Part shown: piece after piece, positions 1 to 8,140 of the stretch
How positions within the stretch are numbered: the stretch's first letter is position 1
Layout of the letters: every line of letters begins with the position of its first letter
Assembly (NCBI GenBank): GCA_021828405.1
Contig: JAKARZ010000038.1
Location: forward strand, 1-17,564
DNA length: 17,564 nt
Direction: 5' to 3'
Origin: Bacillota bacterium
GTDB taxonomy: Bacteria > Bacillota_E > Sulfobacillia > Sulfobacillales > JAIMBI01
Program-made: the position numbers and the translations under genes
Notes under the pieces: model-generated
Database searches by the model: none
Told to the model about the DNA's origin: nothing
The model's input: only the letters and a program-made list of their open reading frames with translations

Positions 1-39
1 CGCTGACTTTTCGCTACCGAAGTTCGTCTACCTGCTCCG

Positions 40-54
40 ATTCAGTTGTCAAGG
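40..54 (-). promoter_or_regulatory. Possible rRNA-operon leader element (boxA-like)
   Basis: Read on the minus strand, this stretch is CCTTGACAACTGAAT. It resembles the boxA-type antitermination sequence (of the form CTTTGAAAACTGAAT) found in leaders and 16S-23S spacers of rRNA operons in Bacillota. It lies about 50 bases downstream of a plausible minus-strand promoter. No 16S or 23S sequence is visible before the window ends, so the rRNA gene itself, if present, lies to the left. The resemblance is seen directly; assignment to an rRNA operon is inference. Confidence 0.4.
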
Positions 55-98
55 TCCGCGCCTCCCGGCAGTCCCCCGCCGCTCGGACAGCGATCGTT

Positions 99-127
99 AT
101 CTTACGCCCCCACCACGCCGGATGCAA
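99..127 (-). promoter_or_regulatory. Candidate promoter reading left out of the window
   Basis: The minus strand shows TTGCAT (127-122), a 17-base spacer, then TAAGAT (104-99). This is 3 of 6 and 4 of 6 matches to the -35 and -10 consensus at ideal spacing. It lies after the stop codon of the glycosyltransferase gene and upstream of the boxA-like element, so it could drive an rRNA operon beyond the left edge. The stretch 1-160 holds no protein gene that I can support. Confidence 0.35.
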
Positions 128-160
128 CACCCCGGCGCAACTTTTTTCCGACGTCCCGCG

Positions 161-1060
161 TCAGGCCCGCCGCAACCAACGCCGCACCAAAAACGGCAAC
201 AGATACGCCAGCGTGGCTGCGGGCACTCGCCACACAAGCCGGGGCGCCAACGCTTCGCCCAGCGCCGCCCGCGCATGTGCGCGATCTCCCATCAAGCGCA
301 GTGCGACGAAAAACCGCAAATGGTGCCACGCCTCAATCGTGCTAAACCCCGGCGGCGCCGCAGCGCGATGCTTGTCCAAGAGGCCGTGCATCGTCTGATA
401 CACGCGCCACACGTCCTTGCTATATCCGGTCGCCACGTCTCGGTATACCACCAGCGGCCGGTTCACCTTGACCACATCTGCCACCTGGGCCACTCTCACC
501 CAGAGGTCCCAATCCTCCGCCCCATCGACCGCCGCGTCGAACCCGCCCAACGCGCGAGCCAGCGCGGTCCGCATCAACACGGTGGACGTTTGAAACCGAT
601 TCAGCACCAAGCAGTCGCGGTAGGTGAGCCGCGACCAGGGCGCCGTCGCGCGCCCTCCCGTCCCGCCGTCGTGCGGCCGCTCACGGACCCAGTCGCACGC
701 CACCAGGCCGACGGCCGACTCGCCGGCCAGCACATGGTCCTGAAGCGCGAGCTTGTCCGGCAACCACTCGTCGTCGGCATCCAAAAACGCCAGGAGGGGC
801 TGTGACGCCTCGGCAATCCCGCGGTTGCGGGCCCGGCTGGGTCCGGTATTTTCTTGCTGAAGCACCCGGACGGACGGCTCGGCGGCAAACGCCTGGCGCA
901 CGGCGGCGGCGCTGCCATCGGTAGATCCATCGTCCACCACCAGCACTTCAGCCGGTGGGGGCACCTGGCCGAGCGCGGAGCGAATCGCGCCAACCACCGT
1001 GTCGCGGCTGTTGTACACGGGCACCACCACGGTGACCGGCATGGGCGCCGACTCGGCCAT
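161..1060 (-). CDS. Family 2 glycosyltransferase
   Basis: A GT-A fold glycosyltransferase of about 299 residues, expected to transfer a sugar from a nucleotide-sugar donor to a cell-surface polysaccharide or lipid acceptor. Visible motifs are the N-terminal strand VVVPVYN (residues 11-17), the nucleotide-binding DDGSTDG (43-49), the metal-binding DADDEW (94-99) and a downstream EDWDLW segment in the acceptor region. A hydrophobic, arginine-rich C-terminus (LAYLLPFLVRRWLRR) may associate with the membrane. The ATG overlaps the stop of murE as TGATG; a GTG one codon upstream is an alternative start, and neither has a strong Shine-Dalgarno, so translation is probably coupled to murE. The donor and acceptor cannot be read from the sequence. 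The family call is secure; a wall or envelope role rests on the murE linkage. Confidence 0.88.
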   Translation of the reverse strand: MAESAPMPVTVVVPVYNSRDTVVGAIRSALGQVPPPAEVLVVDDGSTDGSAAAVRQAFAAEPSVRVLQQENTGPSRARNRGIAEASQPLLAFLDADDEWLPDKLALQDHVLAGESAVGLVACDWVRERPHDGGTGGRATAPWSRLTYRDCLVLNRFQTSTVLMRTALARALGGFDAAVDGAEDWDLWVRVAQVADVVKVNRPLVVYRDVATGYSKDVWRVYQTMHGLLDKHRAAAPPGFSTIEAWHHLRFFVALRLMGDRAHARAALGEALAPRLVWRVPAATLAYLLPFLVRRWLRRA

Positions 1061-2538
1061 CACGGTGCTACCGGCCTGGAGCCCTCGGCCACCACGCGGC
1101 GCACCACCTCGCGGTCGTCCAACGGGATGCGCCGATCCCCCATCACCTGCTCACGCTCCGGGCCCCGGCCCGTGATCAGCACCACGTCGCCGGCCGTGGC
1201 TGCCAGCACCGCCGTGCGAATGGCCTCCGTCCGGTCCAGCTCGACTACGTACGGGCGGCACCCGACGGCCCGCAGCCCCTGGGCCAGTTCCTCCGCAATG
1301 GCGCCCGGCTCCTCTTCGTTGGGGCTGTCGGCCGTCAGCACGACCCGATCCGCCAGCCGCCCCGCGATGCGCCCCATCAGCGGACGCTTGCCGCGGTCGC
1401 GCCCTCCGCGGGCGCCAAACACCAGCCACACGCGCCCCGTGGGATCCGCCAGGCGGCGCACCGTGTGGAGCACCTGCTCCAAGCCGTCCGGAGTGTGGGC
1501 ATAGTCCACCATCACCCGGACCGCCCCGGCTTCTGACACGAGCTGCAGTCGCCCGGGCACTTCCTCCAGACGAGTCACCTGAGCTAACGCGGCCTCGGGG
1601 GGGACCCCTTGAACCATGGCGGCCGCCACGGCGGCCAGTGTGTTGTACACATTGTAGCGGCCAGGGAACGGCACCGTGACGGGCACCCCCGGCGCCCCGG
1701 CGACAAACACGGTCACCGCCGTGGACTGCGGAGCCTCGTGCTCGATGCGAGCCCTCACGTCGCCTCGCATGATGCCGTAGGTGAGCACGCGCGCGGCAAT
1801 CGCGGGGGCTAGTTCAATGGCGTGGGGATCGTCCGCGTTCAGCACCGCGACGCCGTCATCGTTCAGCAGATCCGTGAACAGCCGTGCTTTGGCGGCCACG
1901 TAGTGCTCCATCGTGCCGTGATAATCCAGGTGTTCGCGGGTGATGTTGGTCAGCACCGCTACTGAGAAGCCGATAGCATCGACGCGGTGCTGCACCAGTC
2001 CATGCGACGACACTTCCAATACGGCCCGCCCCAGTCCGTGGGACACCATCTCGGCCAGCGCCGCCTGCACGTCCGGCGCATCCGGCGTGGTGAGCCACGC
2101 GTCGTCCTCCCGATCCCGGCCGGTCACGTTGCGCACGCTCGACAGCATGCCGGCACCAAAGCCGTATCCCTCAAGCAGCTGCCGGAGCCAATACACGACC
2201 GACGTTTTCCCGTTCGTCCCGGTGACGCCGCTAACCATCAGTTGGCGGCCCGGCTGGCCGTACAGAGCCGCCGCGAGCTCGGCAGCGGCCACGCGAGCCG
2301 AGGGCACGACCAGCGTGGGAAGCGCCGACGGCATCGGCCGCTCCACCACGGCGGCCACCGCTCCCCGCGCGGCGGCATCCTCCAAATATTGGTGCCCATC
2401 CTCGTGCAGTCCCAAAATGGCCACAAAGACGTCGCCGGGCTTGACCGCCCGGGAATCCAGCTGGATGCCGGTCACGGTGGGAGCCACCTCCCACTGCCCC
2501 GGGCCGACCCTGCGTATCAGCCGTTCCGCACCACCCAT
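1060..2538 (-). CDS. murE: UDP-MurNAc-tripeptide synthetase (MurE-type Mur ligase)
   Basis: An ATP-dependent cytoplasmic ligase adding the third amino acid to UDP-MurNAc-L-Ala-D-Glu during peptidoglycan synthesis. At 492 residues it has normal length and all three Mur domains: an N-terminal UDP-binding domain (DSRAVKPGDVF, 28-38), a central ATPase with P-loop GVTGTNGKTS (104-113), SSHGLVQHR (177-185) and the lysine expected to be carbamylated (K217 in AAKARLF), and a C-terminal domain with DYAHTPDGL (345-353). The start is the ATG at 2538, preceded by AGGAGG; an in-frame ATG 93 bases upstream lacks family-like sequence. The substrate-region motifs are atypical: DSPN (404-407) where DAP-adding enzymes have DNPR, and GRGPE (457-461) where GKGHE is usual. 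The third-residue specificity (meso-DAP, lysine or other) is therefore open. It overlaps the glycosyltransferase start and is not inside a visible dcw cluster. Confidence 0.92.
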   Translation of the reverse strand: MGGAERLIRRVGPGQWEVAPTVTGIQLDSRAVKPGDVFVAILGLHEDGHQYLEDAAARGAVAAVVERPMPSALPTLVVPSARVAAAELAAALYGQPGRQLMVSGVTGTNGKTSVVYWLRQLLEGYGFGAGMLSSVRNVTGRDREDDAWLTTPDAPDVQAALAEMVSHGLGRAVLEVSSHGLVQHRVDAIGFSVAVLTNITREHLDYHGTMEHYVAAKARLFTDLLNDDGVAVLNADDPHAIELAPAIAARVLTYGIMRGDVRARIEHEAPQSTAVTVFVAGAPGVPVTVPFPGRYNVYNTLAAVAAAMVQGVPPEAALAQVTRLEEVPGRLQLVSEAGAVRVMVDYAHTPDGLEQVLHTVRRLADPTGRVWLVFGARGGRDRGKRPLMGRIAGRLADRVVLTADSPNEEEPGAIAEELAQGLRAVGCRPYVVELDRTEAIRTAVLAATAGDVVLITGRGPEREQVMGDRRIPLDDREVVRRVVAEGSRPVAP

Positions 2539-2603
2539 GTTTCCTCCTGCTGGTCGAAGCCAAAATTGCGCAGGCCGACGTGGGCGTCGAGCCCAGTGAC
2601 GCC

Positions 2604-2612
2604 AATATAGCA
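2604..2612 (-). promoter_or_regulatory. Candidate extended -10 promoter for murE
   Basis: The minus strand reads TGCTATATT: an extended -10 (TGn) followed by TATATT, 5 of 6 to consensus, about 65 bases before the murE start. No good -35 is seen, which is usual for extended -10 promoters. The remainder of the 298-base gap 2539-2836 shows no gene and no hairpin with a T-run. A similar TGCTATAGT lies upstream of ald. Confidence 0.45.
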
Positions 2613-2836
2613 TGAAGCGGCGCGCCGCCACGAGTCATCCGAGACGTCTTTCTGGTAGTGTCCGGTAACGCTCGGCGTCCGTCCCACCGACCGCGAGGCC
2701 GGCCCGTACCGCGGGGGGAGGGTTCCAAAGCGCGGCGCCCTCGCGTCAACATAAGGCCCGGGGGGCGCGGCGGTGTTTGGACGCCCGAGCGGCCGACGAG
2801 CAATGCTGCGGCATCCACGGCCACGGCCGCCTTCGC

Positions 2837-3226
2837 TCAAGACCCTTCCCGATCGGCCGCTGCGGCGCAGCGCAGGCACAACACCGATTCCGGGCGGGCC
2901 TCCAAACGCTCCGACGCAATCGCCTGGCCGCAGCGGTCACATCGACCATACGTGCGCGCGTCCCATTTTTCCAGGGCGCGCCGCGACTCGGCCAGATGCC
3001 GGTCCAGGCCCTTTACCAGCGCGAGGTCCATCTCCCAGCCACACACCGCTGCGGCACCCTCCGCCGGCTGGCTGTCGTCGGACGCCGCCGACGCCCGCTC
3101 GGACTCGGGCTTCGCCAGTTCCCGCCGAATGTCAGCGGACAGCGCGGCCAGCCGGCGCTCCACCCCGGCAAGGCGCTGGACCGTCTCGCCGCGCGATGCG
3201 CCCCCCTCGCCGCCGGGGTCGCTCAT
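2837..3226 (-). CDS. DksA/TraR-type C4 zinc-finger protein
   Basis: A 129-residue protein of the DksA/TraR zinc-finger superfamily, the type found in Bacillota (YteA-like). The N-terminal half is predicted helical and probably coiled coil (ETVQRLAGVERRLAAL, about 14-29, and DRHLAESRRALEKWD, about 75-89), broken by an acidic alanine-rich linker. The C-terminal finger has Cys96-x2-Cys99 (GRCDRCG) and Cys117-x2-Cys120 (CLRC), with the family signature TYG-x-C before it and ERLEARP between the pairs. Gram-negative relatives bind the RNA polymerase secondary channel; the target of this subfamily is not established. The ATG overlaps the dacF stop as ATGA, and the G-run in the last dacF codons could act as its ribosome-binding site, so translation is probably coupled to dacF. 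Confidence 0.85.
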   Translation of the reverse strand: MSDPGGEGGASRGETVQRLAGVERRLAALSADIRRELAKPESERASAASDDSQPAEGAAAVCGWEMDLALVKGLDRHLAESRRALEKWDARTYGRCDRCGQAIASERLEARPESVLCLRCAAAADREGS

Positions 3227-4410
3227 GCCCCCATTGTCAGCAACGATCGAAAGAAGCGCCAGAACAGCTCGGGGACCGCCACCGCCGGGACCCCGGATGC
3301 CGCCACGAGGGGCACCCGGCTCCTCACCCCGTCCGCCGTGGTGATGGTTGCAACGCCCAGTCGCTGCCCCGTCGCGACGGGAGCCACGATGGTGCCCGGC
3401 AGCGACACTTGCACCCGTGCCCCAGCCGCCCCCCGAGGGCGCGTGAGCACCACCCGCCGCGATGCCACTGCGATCACCTGGTTCGCCCGCCCGCGGCGGA
3501 CTTGGACCGCCCCCAAGGCCTGCCCCGAGCGGACCACGGTCACCGATTGAAAGTGGCTGAAACCCCAGGACAGGAGTGCGGCTGCCCCGCTGAAGCGCGC
3601 CCGCGATGTGGGCGCGCCCAAAATAACGGCAATGAGCCGGGTGCCCTGCCGAAGCGTCGTCGCGACGAGGCAGAAGCCCGCGGCACGCGTGTAGCCCGTC
3701 TTGAGGCCATCCGTGCCGGCGTATGTACGCAACAGCCGGTTCGGGTTGACGAGCCAAAGGGTACCCCCCCTGCCATTGCGAATCGTACGGTTCTGCCACT
3801 GCGACGTAACCCGGAGGAGGCCGGGCGTGTTGACGGCGGCGACGGATAGGCGGGCCAAGTCTGCCGCCGTGCTGTAGTGCTGGAGCGATGGCAGCCCGTG
3901 GGGATTATCGAAGTGAGTCCCGGCCATGTGCAGGCGGACGGCCTCCCGATTCATCCGCTCCACAAACGCGGCCGTGGATCCGGACAGAAACTGCGCCACC
4001 GCCACCGAGGCGTCGTTGGCCGACCCGACGGCAATGGCCGTGAGCATCTGTGCGAGCGTCAGGCGCTCACCCGGCTCCAGCCAAATTTGGCTGCCCCCGG
4101 TGCGATAAGCCTCCTCGCTGACGGGCACCCAATCGGACAGGCGGACGCGGCCCTGGGCGATCGACCGGAAAGCCAGCACCAAGGTCATGAGCTTCGTCAC
4201 CGACGCCATCGGCAGGGGGCGGTCGGCGCGATACGCCGACAGCACCTGGCCTGTTTGCCCGTCCACCAGAATGGTCGCCCGGGCCTCCGTGGCGGGTGCG
4301 GGCGGCGCGGCCCTGGCCACAGCCGCGAGCGGCCCGCCACCCAGCACCGCGCACCCCATCAGCGCCGCCAGGATGCGCCCCATGCCTGAAAGCCCCCGCC
4401 ACTCGCCCAT
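3223..4410 (-). CDS. dacF: D-alanyl-D-alanine carboxypeptidase, DacF/PBP5 type (peptidase S11)
   Basis: A penicillin-binding serine DD-carboxypeptidase that removes the terminal D-Ala from peptidoglycan stem peptides outside the membrane. The 395-residue protein begins with a signal peptide (hydrophobic stretch about 12-32, likely cleavage near the ARA before residue 35). All three catalytic motifs are present: S70-V-T-K73, S130-A-N132 and K237-T-G239. A beta-rich PBP5-like C-terminal domain follows, with a hydrophobic/basic end (PELFWRFFRSLL) that could be the membrane-anchoring amphipathic helix. The ATG at 4410 is preceded by GAGGGGGG at suitable spacing; an internal ATG at 4383 is a weaker choice. 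It lies 57 bases after pdp and overlaps the zinc-finger gene. In Bacillus dacF is followed by spoIIAA-AB-sigF; that operon is absent here, so a sporulation-specific role rests on the linkage with spoIIM and xerD and is inference. Confidence 0.93.
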   Translation of the reverse strand: MGEWRGLSGMGRILAALMGCAVLGGGPLAAVARAAPPAPATEARATILVDGQTGQVLSAYRADRPLPMASVTKLMTLVLAFRSIAQGRVRLSDWVPVSEEAYRTGGSQIWLEPGERLTLAQMLTAIAVGSANDASVAVAQFLSGSTAAFVERMNREAVRLHMAGTHFDNPHGLPSLQHYSTAADLARLSVAAVNTPGLLRVTSQWQNRTIRNGRGGTLWLVNPNRLLRTYAGTDGLKTGYTRAAGFCLVATTLRQGTRLIAVILGAPTSRARFSGAAALLSWGFSHFQSVTVVRSGQALGAVQVRRGRANQVIAVASRRVVLTRPRGAAGARVQVSLPGTIVAPVATGQRLGVATITTADGVRSRVPLVAASGVPAVAVPELFWRFFRSLLTMGA

Positions 4411-4467
4411 GACGCCGACCCCCCTCGTTGGGTTTGTCGGCGCTAGTATCCTCCGGGGCGCTTCCGC

Positions 4468-5778
4468 CTAATCCGGCGTCGACACCGCTTCCCAGATGAC
4501 CGGCGGGCGGGGCGCGGGGGCGGTGGCGACCCCAACCGCACGGCGCACCAGGCGAACGGCGCGTTCCCGATCCGACGCCGTCTCGGCATACACCCGCGCC
4601 ACCGGCGCACCGGCCCGCAGCGGATCCCCCGCCTTCACCAGCACCTCCACCCCGACGCGGGGGTTGACGCTGTCGGCCGCGACCCGCCGGCCGGCACCCA
4701 CTTCCATCGCGGCCCCCCCGATCTGGAGCGGGTCCACCCGCGAAACCACGCCGCTCTCTCCGTCCCAGGAGACGACGGCGACTGGCGCCAGCGGCAAGCC
4801 CCGTTCCACCTGCCGGACGTCGCCGCCCTGTGCCGCGACCCACTCGCAAAACTTCTCCTGGGCGCGCCCGCTGTCCAGCGCCGCCCGCACATCCGTGAAC
4901 GCGGCGGCCGTCGCCTCCGGCCCCTTGGCGCCGCGCGCCAGCGCCACCATGGCCGCCGACACCGCCAGCACCACCGCGCGCAGGTCCTCGGGCCCTGCGC
5001 CCCGCAGCGCGGCCCAGGCTTCATTCACTTCGACAGCGTTGCCGACGGCCTGGCCCAAAGGCTCCTCCATGTTTGTGAGGAGAGCCTCCGCGCGGATACC
5101 GGCCCGCGACGCCACGCCCAGCATCAAGTGCGCCAGACGCCGCCCGTCAGCCACCGAGGGGTTGAACGACCCGCGGCCAACCTTCACGTCGAGCACGAGT
5201 GCGCGCGCTCCCCCCGCAATTTTCTTGGACATGATGGACGCCGCGATGAGCGCCGGGCTGTCGACCGTCGCGGTGGCATCCCGCAACGCATAGAGGCGCC
5301 CATCGGCCGGGGCGAGCTCGGCACTCTGCGCCGCCACGGCCACTCCCACACGCTCGACCACCCGCACCCACTCGGCCCGTGACAGGTTCACGCGAAACCC
5401 AGGAATACTCTCCAACTTATCCAAGGTACCGCCCGTGTGGGCGAGGCCGCGACCCGACATTTTCGCCACCGGAATGCCCAGGCTGGCCACCAGCGGTGCC
5501 ACCACCAGCGTGGTCTTGTCGCCCACGCCCCCGGTCGAATGCTTGTCTACCGCGCCCGGGGACGGTTCCAGCGGCCCCCCGGAGCGGGCCATGGCCATCG
5601 TCAGCGCATGAGTCTCCTCCGGCGAGAGTCCCCGCGTATAAATCGCGGTCAGCCATGCGGCCAATTGATAGTCCGGGATCGTCCGGTCGGCGGCGCCGCG
5701 AGCCACCGCCTCGAAATGCGCGGCGTCCAGGACACCGGAACCCCGTGCCGCCTTCAGCACGTCGCGAAAGTCGCTCAC
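4468..5778 (-). CDS. pdp: Pyrimidine-nucleoside phosphorylase
   Basis: Catalyses phosphorolysis of uridine, thymidine or deoxyuridine to the free base and (deoxy)ribose-1-phosphate in the cytoplasm. The length of 436 residues matches the family (about 433). Motifs are the phosphate-binding KHSTGGVGDKT (79-89) and the family signature from SGRGLAHTGG to LESIPG (108-127), with SKKIAGG further on and the usual C-terminal alpha/beta domain. The best start is GTG at 5778, overlapping the deoB stop as GTGA and preceded by AAGGAG eight bases upstream; longer readings to the right have no family-like sequence. The product ribose-1-phosphate is the substrate of DeoB, encoded immediately upstream, so the two form a salvage unit. 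Pdp versus thymidine-specific DeoA cannot be settled by eye, but length and a Bacillota context favour Pdp. Confidence 0.92.
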   Translation of the reverse strand: MSDFRDVLKAARGSGVLDAAHFEAVARGAADRTIPDYQLAAWLTAIYTRGLSPEETHALTMAMARSGGPLEPSPGAVDKHSTGGVGDKTTLVVAPLVASLGIPVAKMSGRGLAHTGGTLDKLESIPGFRVNLSRAEWVRVVERVGVAVAAQSAELAPADGRLYALRDATATVDSPALIAASIMSKKIAGGARALVLDVKVGRGSFNPSVADGRRLAHLMLGVASRAGIRAEALLTNMEEPLGQAVGNAVEVNEAWAALRGAGPEDLRAVVLAVSAAMVALARGAKGPEATAAAFTDVRAALDSGRAQEKFCEWVAAQGGDVRQVERGLPLAPVAVVSWDGESGVVSRVDPLQIGGAAMEVGAGRRVAADSVNPRVGVEVLVKAGDPLRAGAPVARVYAETASDRERAVRLVRRAVGVATAPAPRPPVIWEAVSTPD

Positions 5779-6935
5779 TGGGTCAGCTCCTTCCACCGGG
5801 AGGTGCCCGCCGCCGGCGGGGGCATCCCCCACACCTCTGCCAAGGTGGCCGCCATGTCCGCCAGGGTGTCCCGCGGTTGCCCCAGCCCGGGCACCACCCC
5901 TGCACCGCCGACCAGCCACGGCACGTCTTCGCGCGTATGGTCAGAGCCAGGCCGCGTGGGGTCGCACCCATGGTCGGCGGTGATCCACAGTTGGCCCTGC
6001 GATCCGCAGGTCCGAAGCGCCTCTGGCACCCACGCATCCAGTTCCTGGAGCGCCCGCGCGTACCCGGCGGCATCCCGCCGGTGTCCGAACTGTGAGTCGA
6101 AGTCAACCAAGTTCACGAAAACGAAACGCCGATCACCCTCACGCGCCAGTACGCCCAGCGTCTTGGCCAGGGCATCGCTGTTGGACCGGGTCATCACACG
6201 GTTTTCGAAGCCCACGCCCGAAAAGATATCCCAAATCTTACCGACGGCCGTCGTCTCAACACCCGCCCTCGCCAGCGCCGCCGTAAATACGTCGCCAGGC
6301 GGCGGCACCGCCCAATCATGGCGGTTGGGCGTCCGCACGAAGGCGCCCGGGGCTCCGGTGAAGGGCCGGGCGATAATGCGCCCGACCCGCTGGGGGCCCT
6401 GCATCACGGCCCGGGCGGCGGCGCACCAGCCGTAAAGCACCTCCAGCGGGACCACGTCCTCATGCGCGGCAATCTGCAGCACACTGTCGGCCGAGGTGTA
6501 CACGATGGGAAACCCGGTCGCGCAGTGCTGCTCCCCTAGCTCCTCAATGATGCGCGTGCCAGAGGCGGCCCGATTGCCCAGCAGGGGCCGACCGAACGCC
6601 GCCTCCAACTGGCCCACAACACCCGCCGGAAATCCCCGTGGATAGGTTCGAAATGGCTCGGCGACGATGGAGCCCATCATCTCCCAGTGACCCGCCAGCG
6701 TATCCTTGCCGGCCGCCACCGGGTGGCAGCGGGCCACGGCGCCCGTGAGCGGTGCGACCGGGGTGCCGGGCAGCGCCACGAGCTTGCCGAGCCCCAGGCT
6801 CGCCATGTGCGGCAGCGACACGGGCCACGCTTCGAGCGCGTGGCCTATCGTGTTGGCGCCGTCGTCCCCATAGGTACCTGCGTCCGGAGCCGCCCCCACG
6901 CCCCCGGAATCAATCACCACCAGACAAATCACCAT
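5775..6935 (-). CDS. deoB: Phosphopentomutase
   Basis: Interconverts (deoxy)ribose-1-phosphate and (deoxy)ribose-5-phosphate, feeding nucleoside sugars into central metabolism; a two-metal enzyme of the alkaline phosphatase superfamily. The 386-residue length is typical. Visible are the N-terminal metal-binding D9-S-G-G-V-G, GKDTLAGHWE (76-85) carrying the threonine expected to be phosphorylated (T79), VDFDSQFGHRRD (277-288), TADHG (319-323) and the metal-binding SDHTRE (331-336). The start is ATG 6935 (MVICLVVIDSGG), preceded by GGAAGGGGAA; the reading frame stays open upstream but has no homologous sequence there. It lies 41 bases after xerD, and its stop overlaps the pdp start. The order xerD, deoB, nucleoside phosphorylase, dacF is conserved in many Bacillota. 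Confidence 0.95.
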   Translation of the reverse strand: MVICLVVIDSGGVGAAPDAGTYGDDGANTIGHALEAWPVSLPHMASLGLGKLVALPGTPVAPLTGAVARCHPVAAGKDTLAGHWEMMGSIVAEPFRTYPRGFPAGVVGQLEAAFGRPLLGNRAASGTRIIEELGEQHCATGFPIVYTSADSVLQIAAHEDVVPLEVLYGWCAAARAVMQGPQRVGRIIARPFTGAPGAFVRTPNRHDWAVPPPGDVFTAALARAGVETTAVGKIWDIFSGVGFENRVMTRSNSDALAKTLGVLAREGDRRFVFVNLVDFDSQFGHRRDAAGYARALQELDAWVPEALRTCGSQGQLWITADHGCDPTRPGSDHTREDVPWLVGGAGVVPGLGQPRDTLADMAATLAEVWGMPPPAAGTSRWKELTQ

Positions 6936-6976
6936 CCTGAAGTTCCCCTTCCGGCCCGTCCTGTGGATCTCGTGCG

Positions 6977-7873
6977 CTACGCCCGCGGGTGAGCCCGGTC
7001 GTAGACCGCTTTCAAGCGGGCTCGGCTCACATGCGTGTAAATTTGCGTGGTGGAGATGTCGGCATGCCCCAACATCTCCTGCACCGATCTTAAGTCTGCC
7101 CCATTCTCCAGCAGATGGGTGGCAAAGGAGTGCCGAAGTGTGTGCGGCGTGACTTCGCGCACAATCGCCGCCGCCTTGGCATATTTCTTCACCAGTTTCC
7201 ACACGCTCTGGCGCGTGAGCGCCGCACCGCGCCGATTGACGAAGATCGCCGCGGTCGCCGAACGGGTCGCTGACACCAGGCGCGGCCGGCCCGCCGTCAA
7301 GAAGCGGTCGACGGCGCGCACCGCGGCCCGGCCCACCGGAATCAGGCGCTCGCGTTCCCCTTTGCCGCGGCATCGCAGGCGGGGGGGCGACGTATCCCAG
7401 TCGTCAACGGTCAGGGCCACCAACTCGCTCGCCCTAAGCCCCGTGGCATACAGCAGCTCCAGAATTGCCCGGTCCCGAAGGCCCACCGGATCATCGGCCG
7501 GGCAGGCGGTCATCATAGCGTCCACCTGCTCAACCGTCAGGACGCGCGGCAACGGCCGCAGCAGGCGCGGCGACGACAGGTGCCGCGTGGGATCGGGCCC
7601 CGCTCCGGCCTGGTCCTCCTGATATCCAAAGAACGATCGCAGCGCCGCGAGCCGCCGCGCCAGCGTCGCCTCGCTCAGGCCCCGCGCTTTCAGGTGGCGG
7701 AGATATTGCAACACCGACGCCACCGGATTCTCGGACTCGCCTTCCGCCCCCTCCTGGAGAAAGCGCGCGTAGTCCCGCAGGTCCCGTTCATAAGCATCCA
7801 GAGTGTTGCGTGCGAGCCCTCGCTCGAGGGCGAGGTAGTCTAGATATTCACCAATGGCCGCTTCCCAGTTCAT
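6977..7873 (-). CDS. xerD: Tyrosine recombinase XerD
   Basis: Site-specific recombinase that, with a partner Xer protein, resolves chromosome dimers at dif at the division septum. The protein is 298 residues, the normal length. Residues 1-90 form the SAM-like core-binding domain ([22 protein letters not shown]). The catalytic domain shows the full set of residues: R147 (ATGLRASEL), K171 (CRGKGE), H244 and R247 (HTLRHSFA), H270 (LGHADIS) and nucleophile Y279 (TQIYTHV). The ATG is preceded by GGAG at normal spacing. XerD is preferred over XerC on linkage with deoB and dacF, as in Bacillus; sequence alone read by eye does not separate them with certainty. It is the first gene after the mobile-element zone, and I see no clear promoter between the IS end and its start. 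Confidence 0.93.
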   Translation of the reverse strand: MNWEAAIGEYLDYLALERGLARNTLDAYERDLRDYARFLQEGAEGESENPVASVLQYLRHLKARGLSEATLARRLAALRSFFGYQEDQAGAGPDPTRHLSSPRLLRPLPRVLTVEQVDAMMTACPADDPVGLRDRAILELLYATGLRASELVALTVDDWDTSPPRLRCRGKGERERLIPVGRAAVRAVDRFLTAGRPRLVSATRSATAAIFVNRRGAALTRQSVWKLVKKYAKAAAIVREVTPHTLRHSFATHLLENGADLRSVQEMLGHADISTTQIYTHVSRARLKAVYDRAHPRA

Positions 7874-8140
7874 TCGTCATCTCCGCTATGCGAAACCTGC
7901 TCACACTTGCCCATGAGGGCGGAAGCCGATTTCGCTAGAATTGTTCGCTCTTCCGTAGGCTGCAGTTGTGCCCCTAGCCGTCTCCGGCTCATCCCTCCGC
8001 AGGGTCGGAACCGCAACGTCGGAAGTCCTGTCGGTAGCCGTCACCGTTCCCGGTATCGGAAAGTCCCCGCCGACCTCCCTCCGTTACTAAGATTCCCTCC
8101 GGCGACAGGGGAGATCCGGCCCCCAACCGCTACCTTCTGG
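7874..8140. other. Non-coding gap between xerD and the IS607-type element
   Basis: About 270 bases hold no supportable gene. Short open frames on both strands have no codon pattern or motifs that I can recognise. No good -35/-10 pair was found for xerD, so its promoter is either weak or was displaced by the insertion. The exact boundary of the mobile element lies somewhere in or beside this stretch. Confidence 0.5.

Noticed and set aside
116..147. Plus-strand hairpin (6-bp CGCCGG/CCGGCG, 10-base loop) followed four bases later by six T: a possible rightward terminator.
   Set aside because: The stem is short, the loop long, and it overlaps the minus-strand promoter candidate. No rightward gene is known to its left.
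2773..3849. A 358-codon plus-strand frame.
   Set aside because: Antisense to the zinc-finger and dacF genes, with low-complexity proline/arginine composition and no motif.
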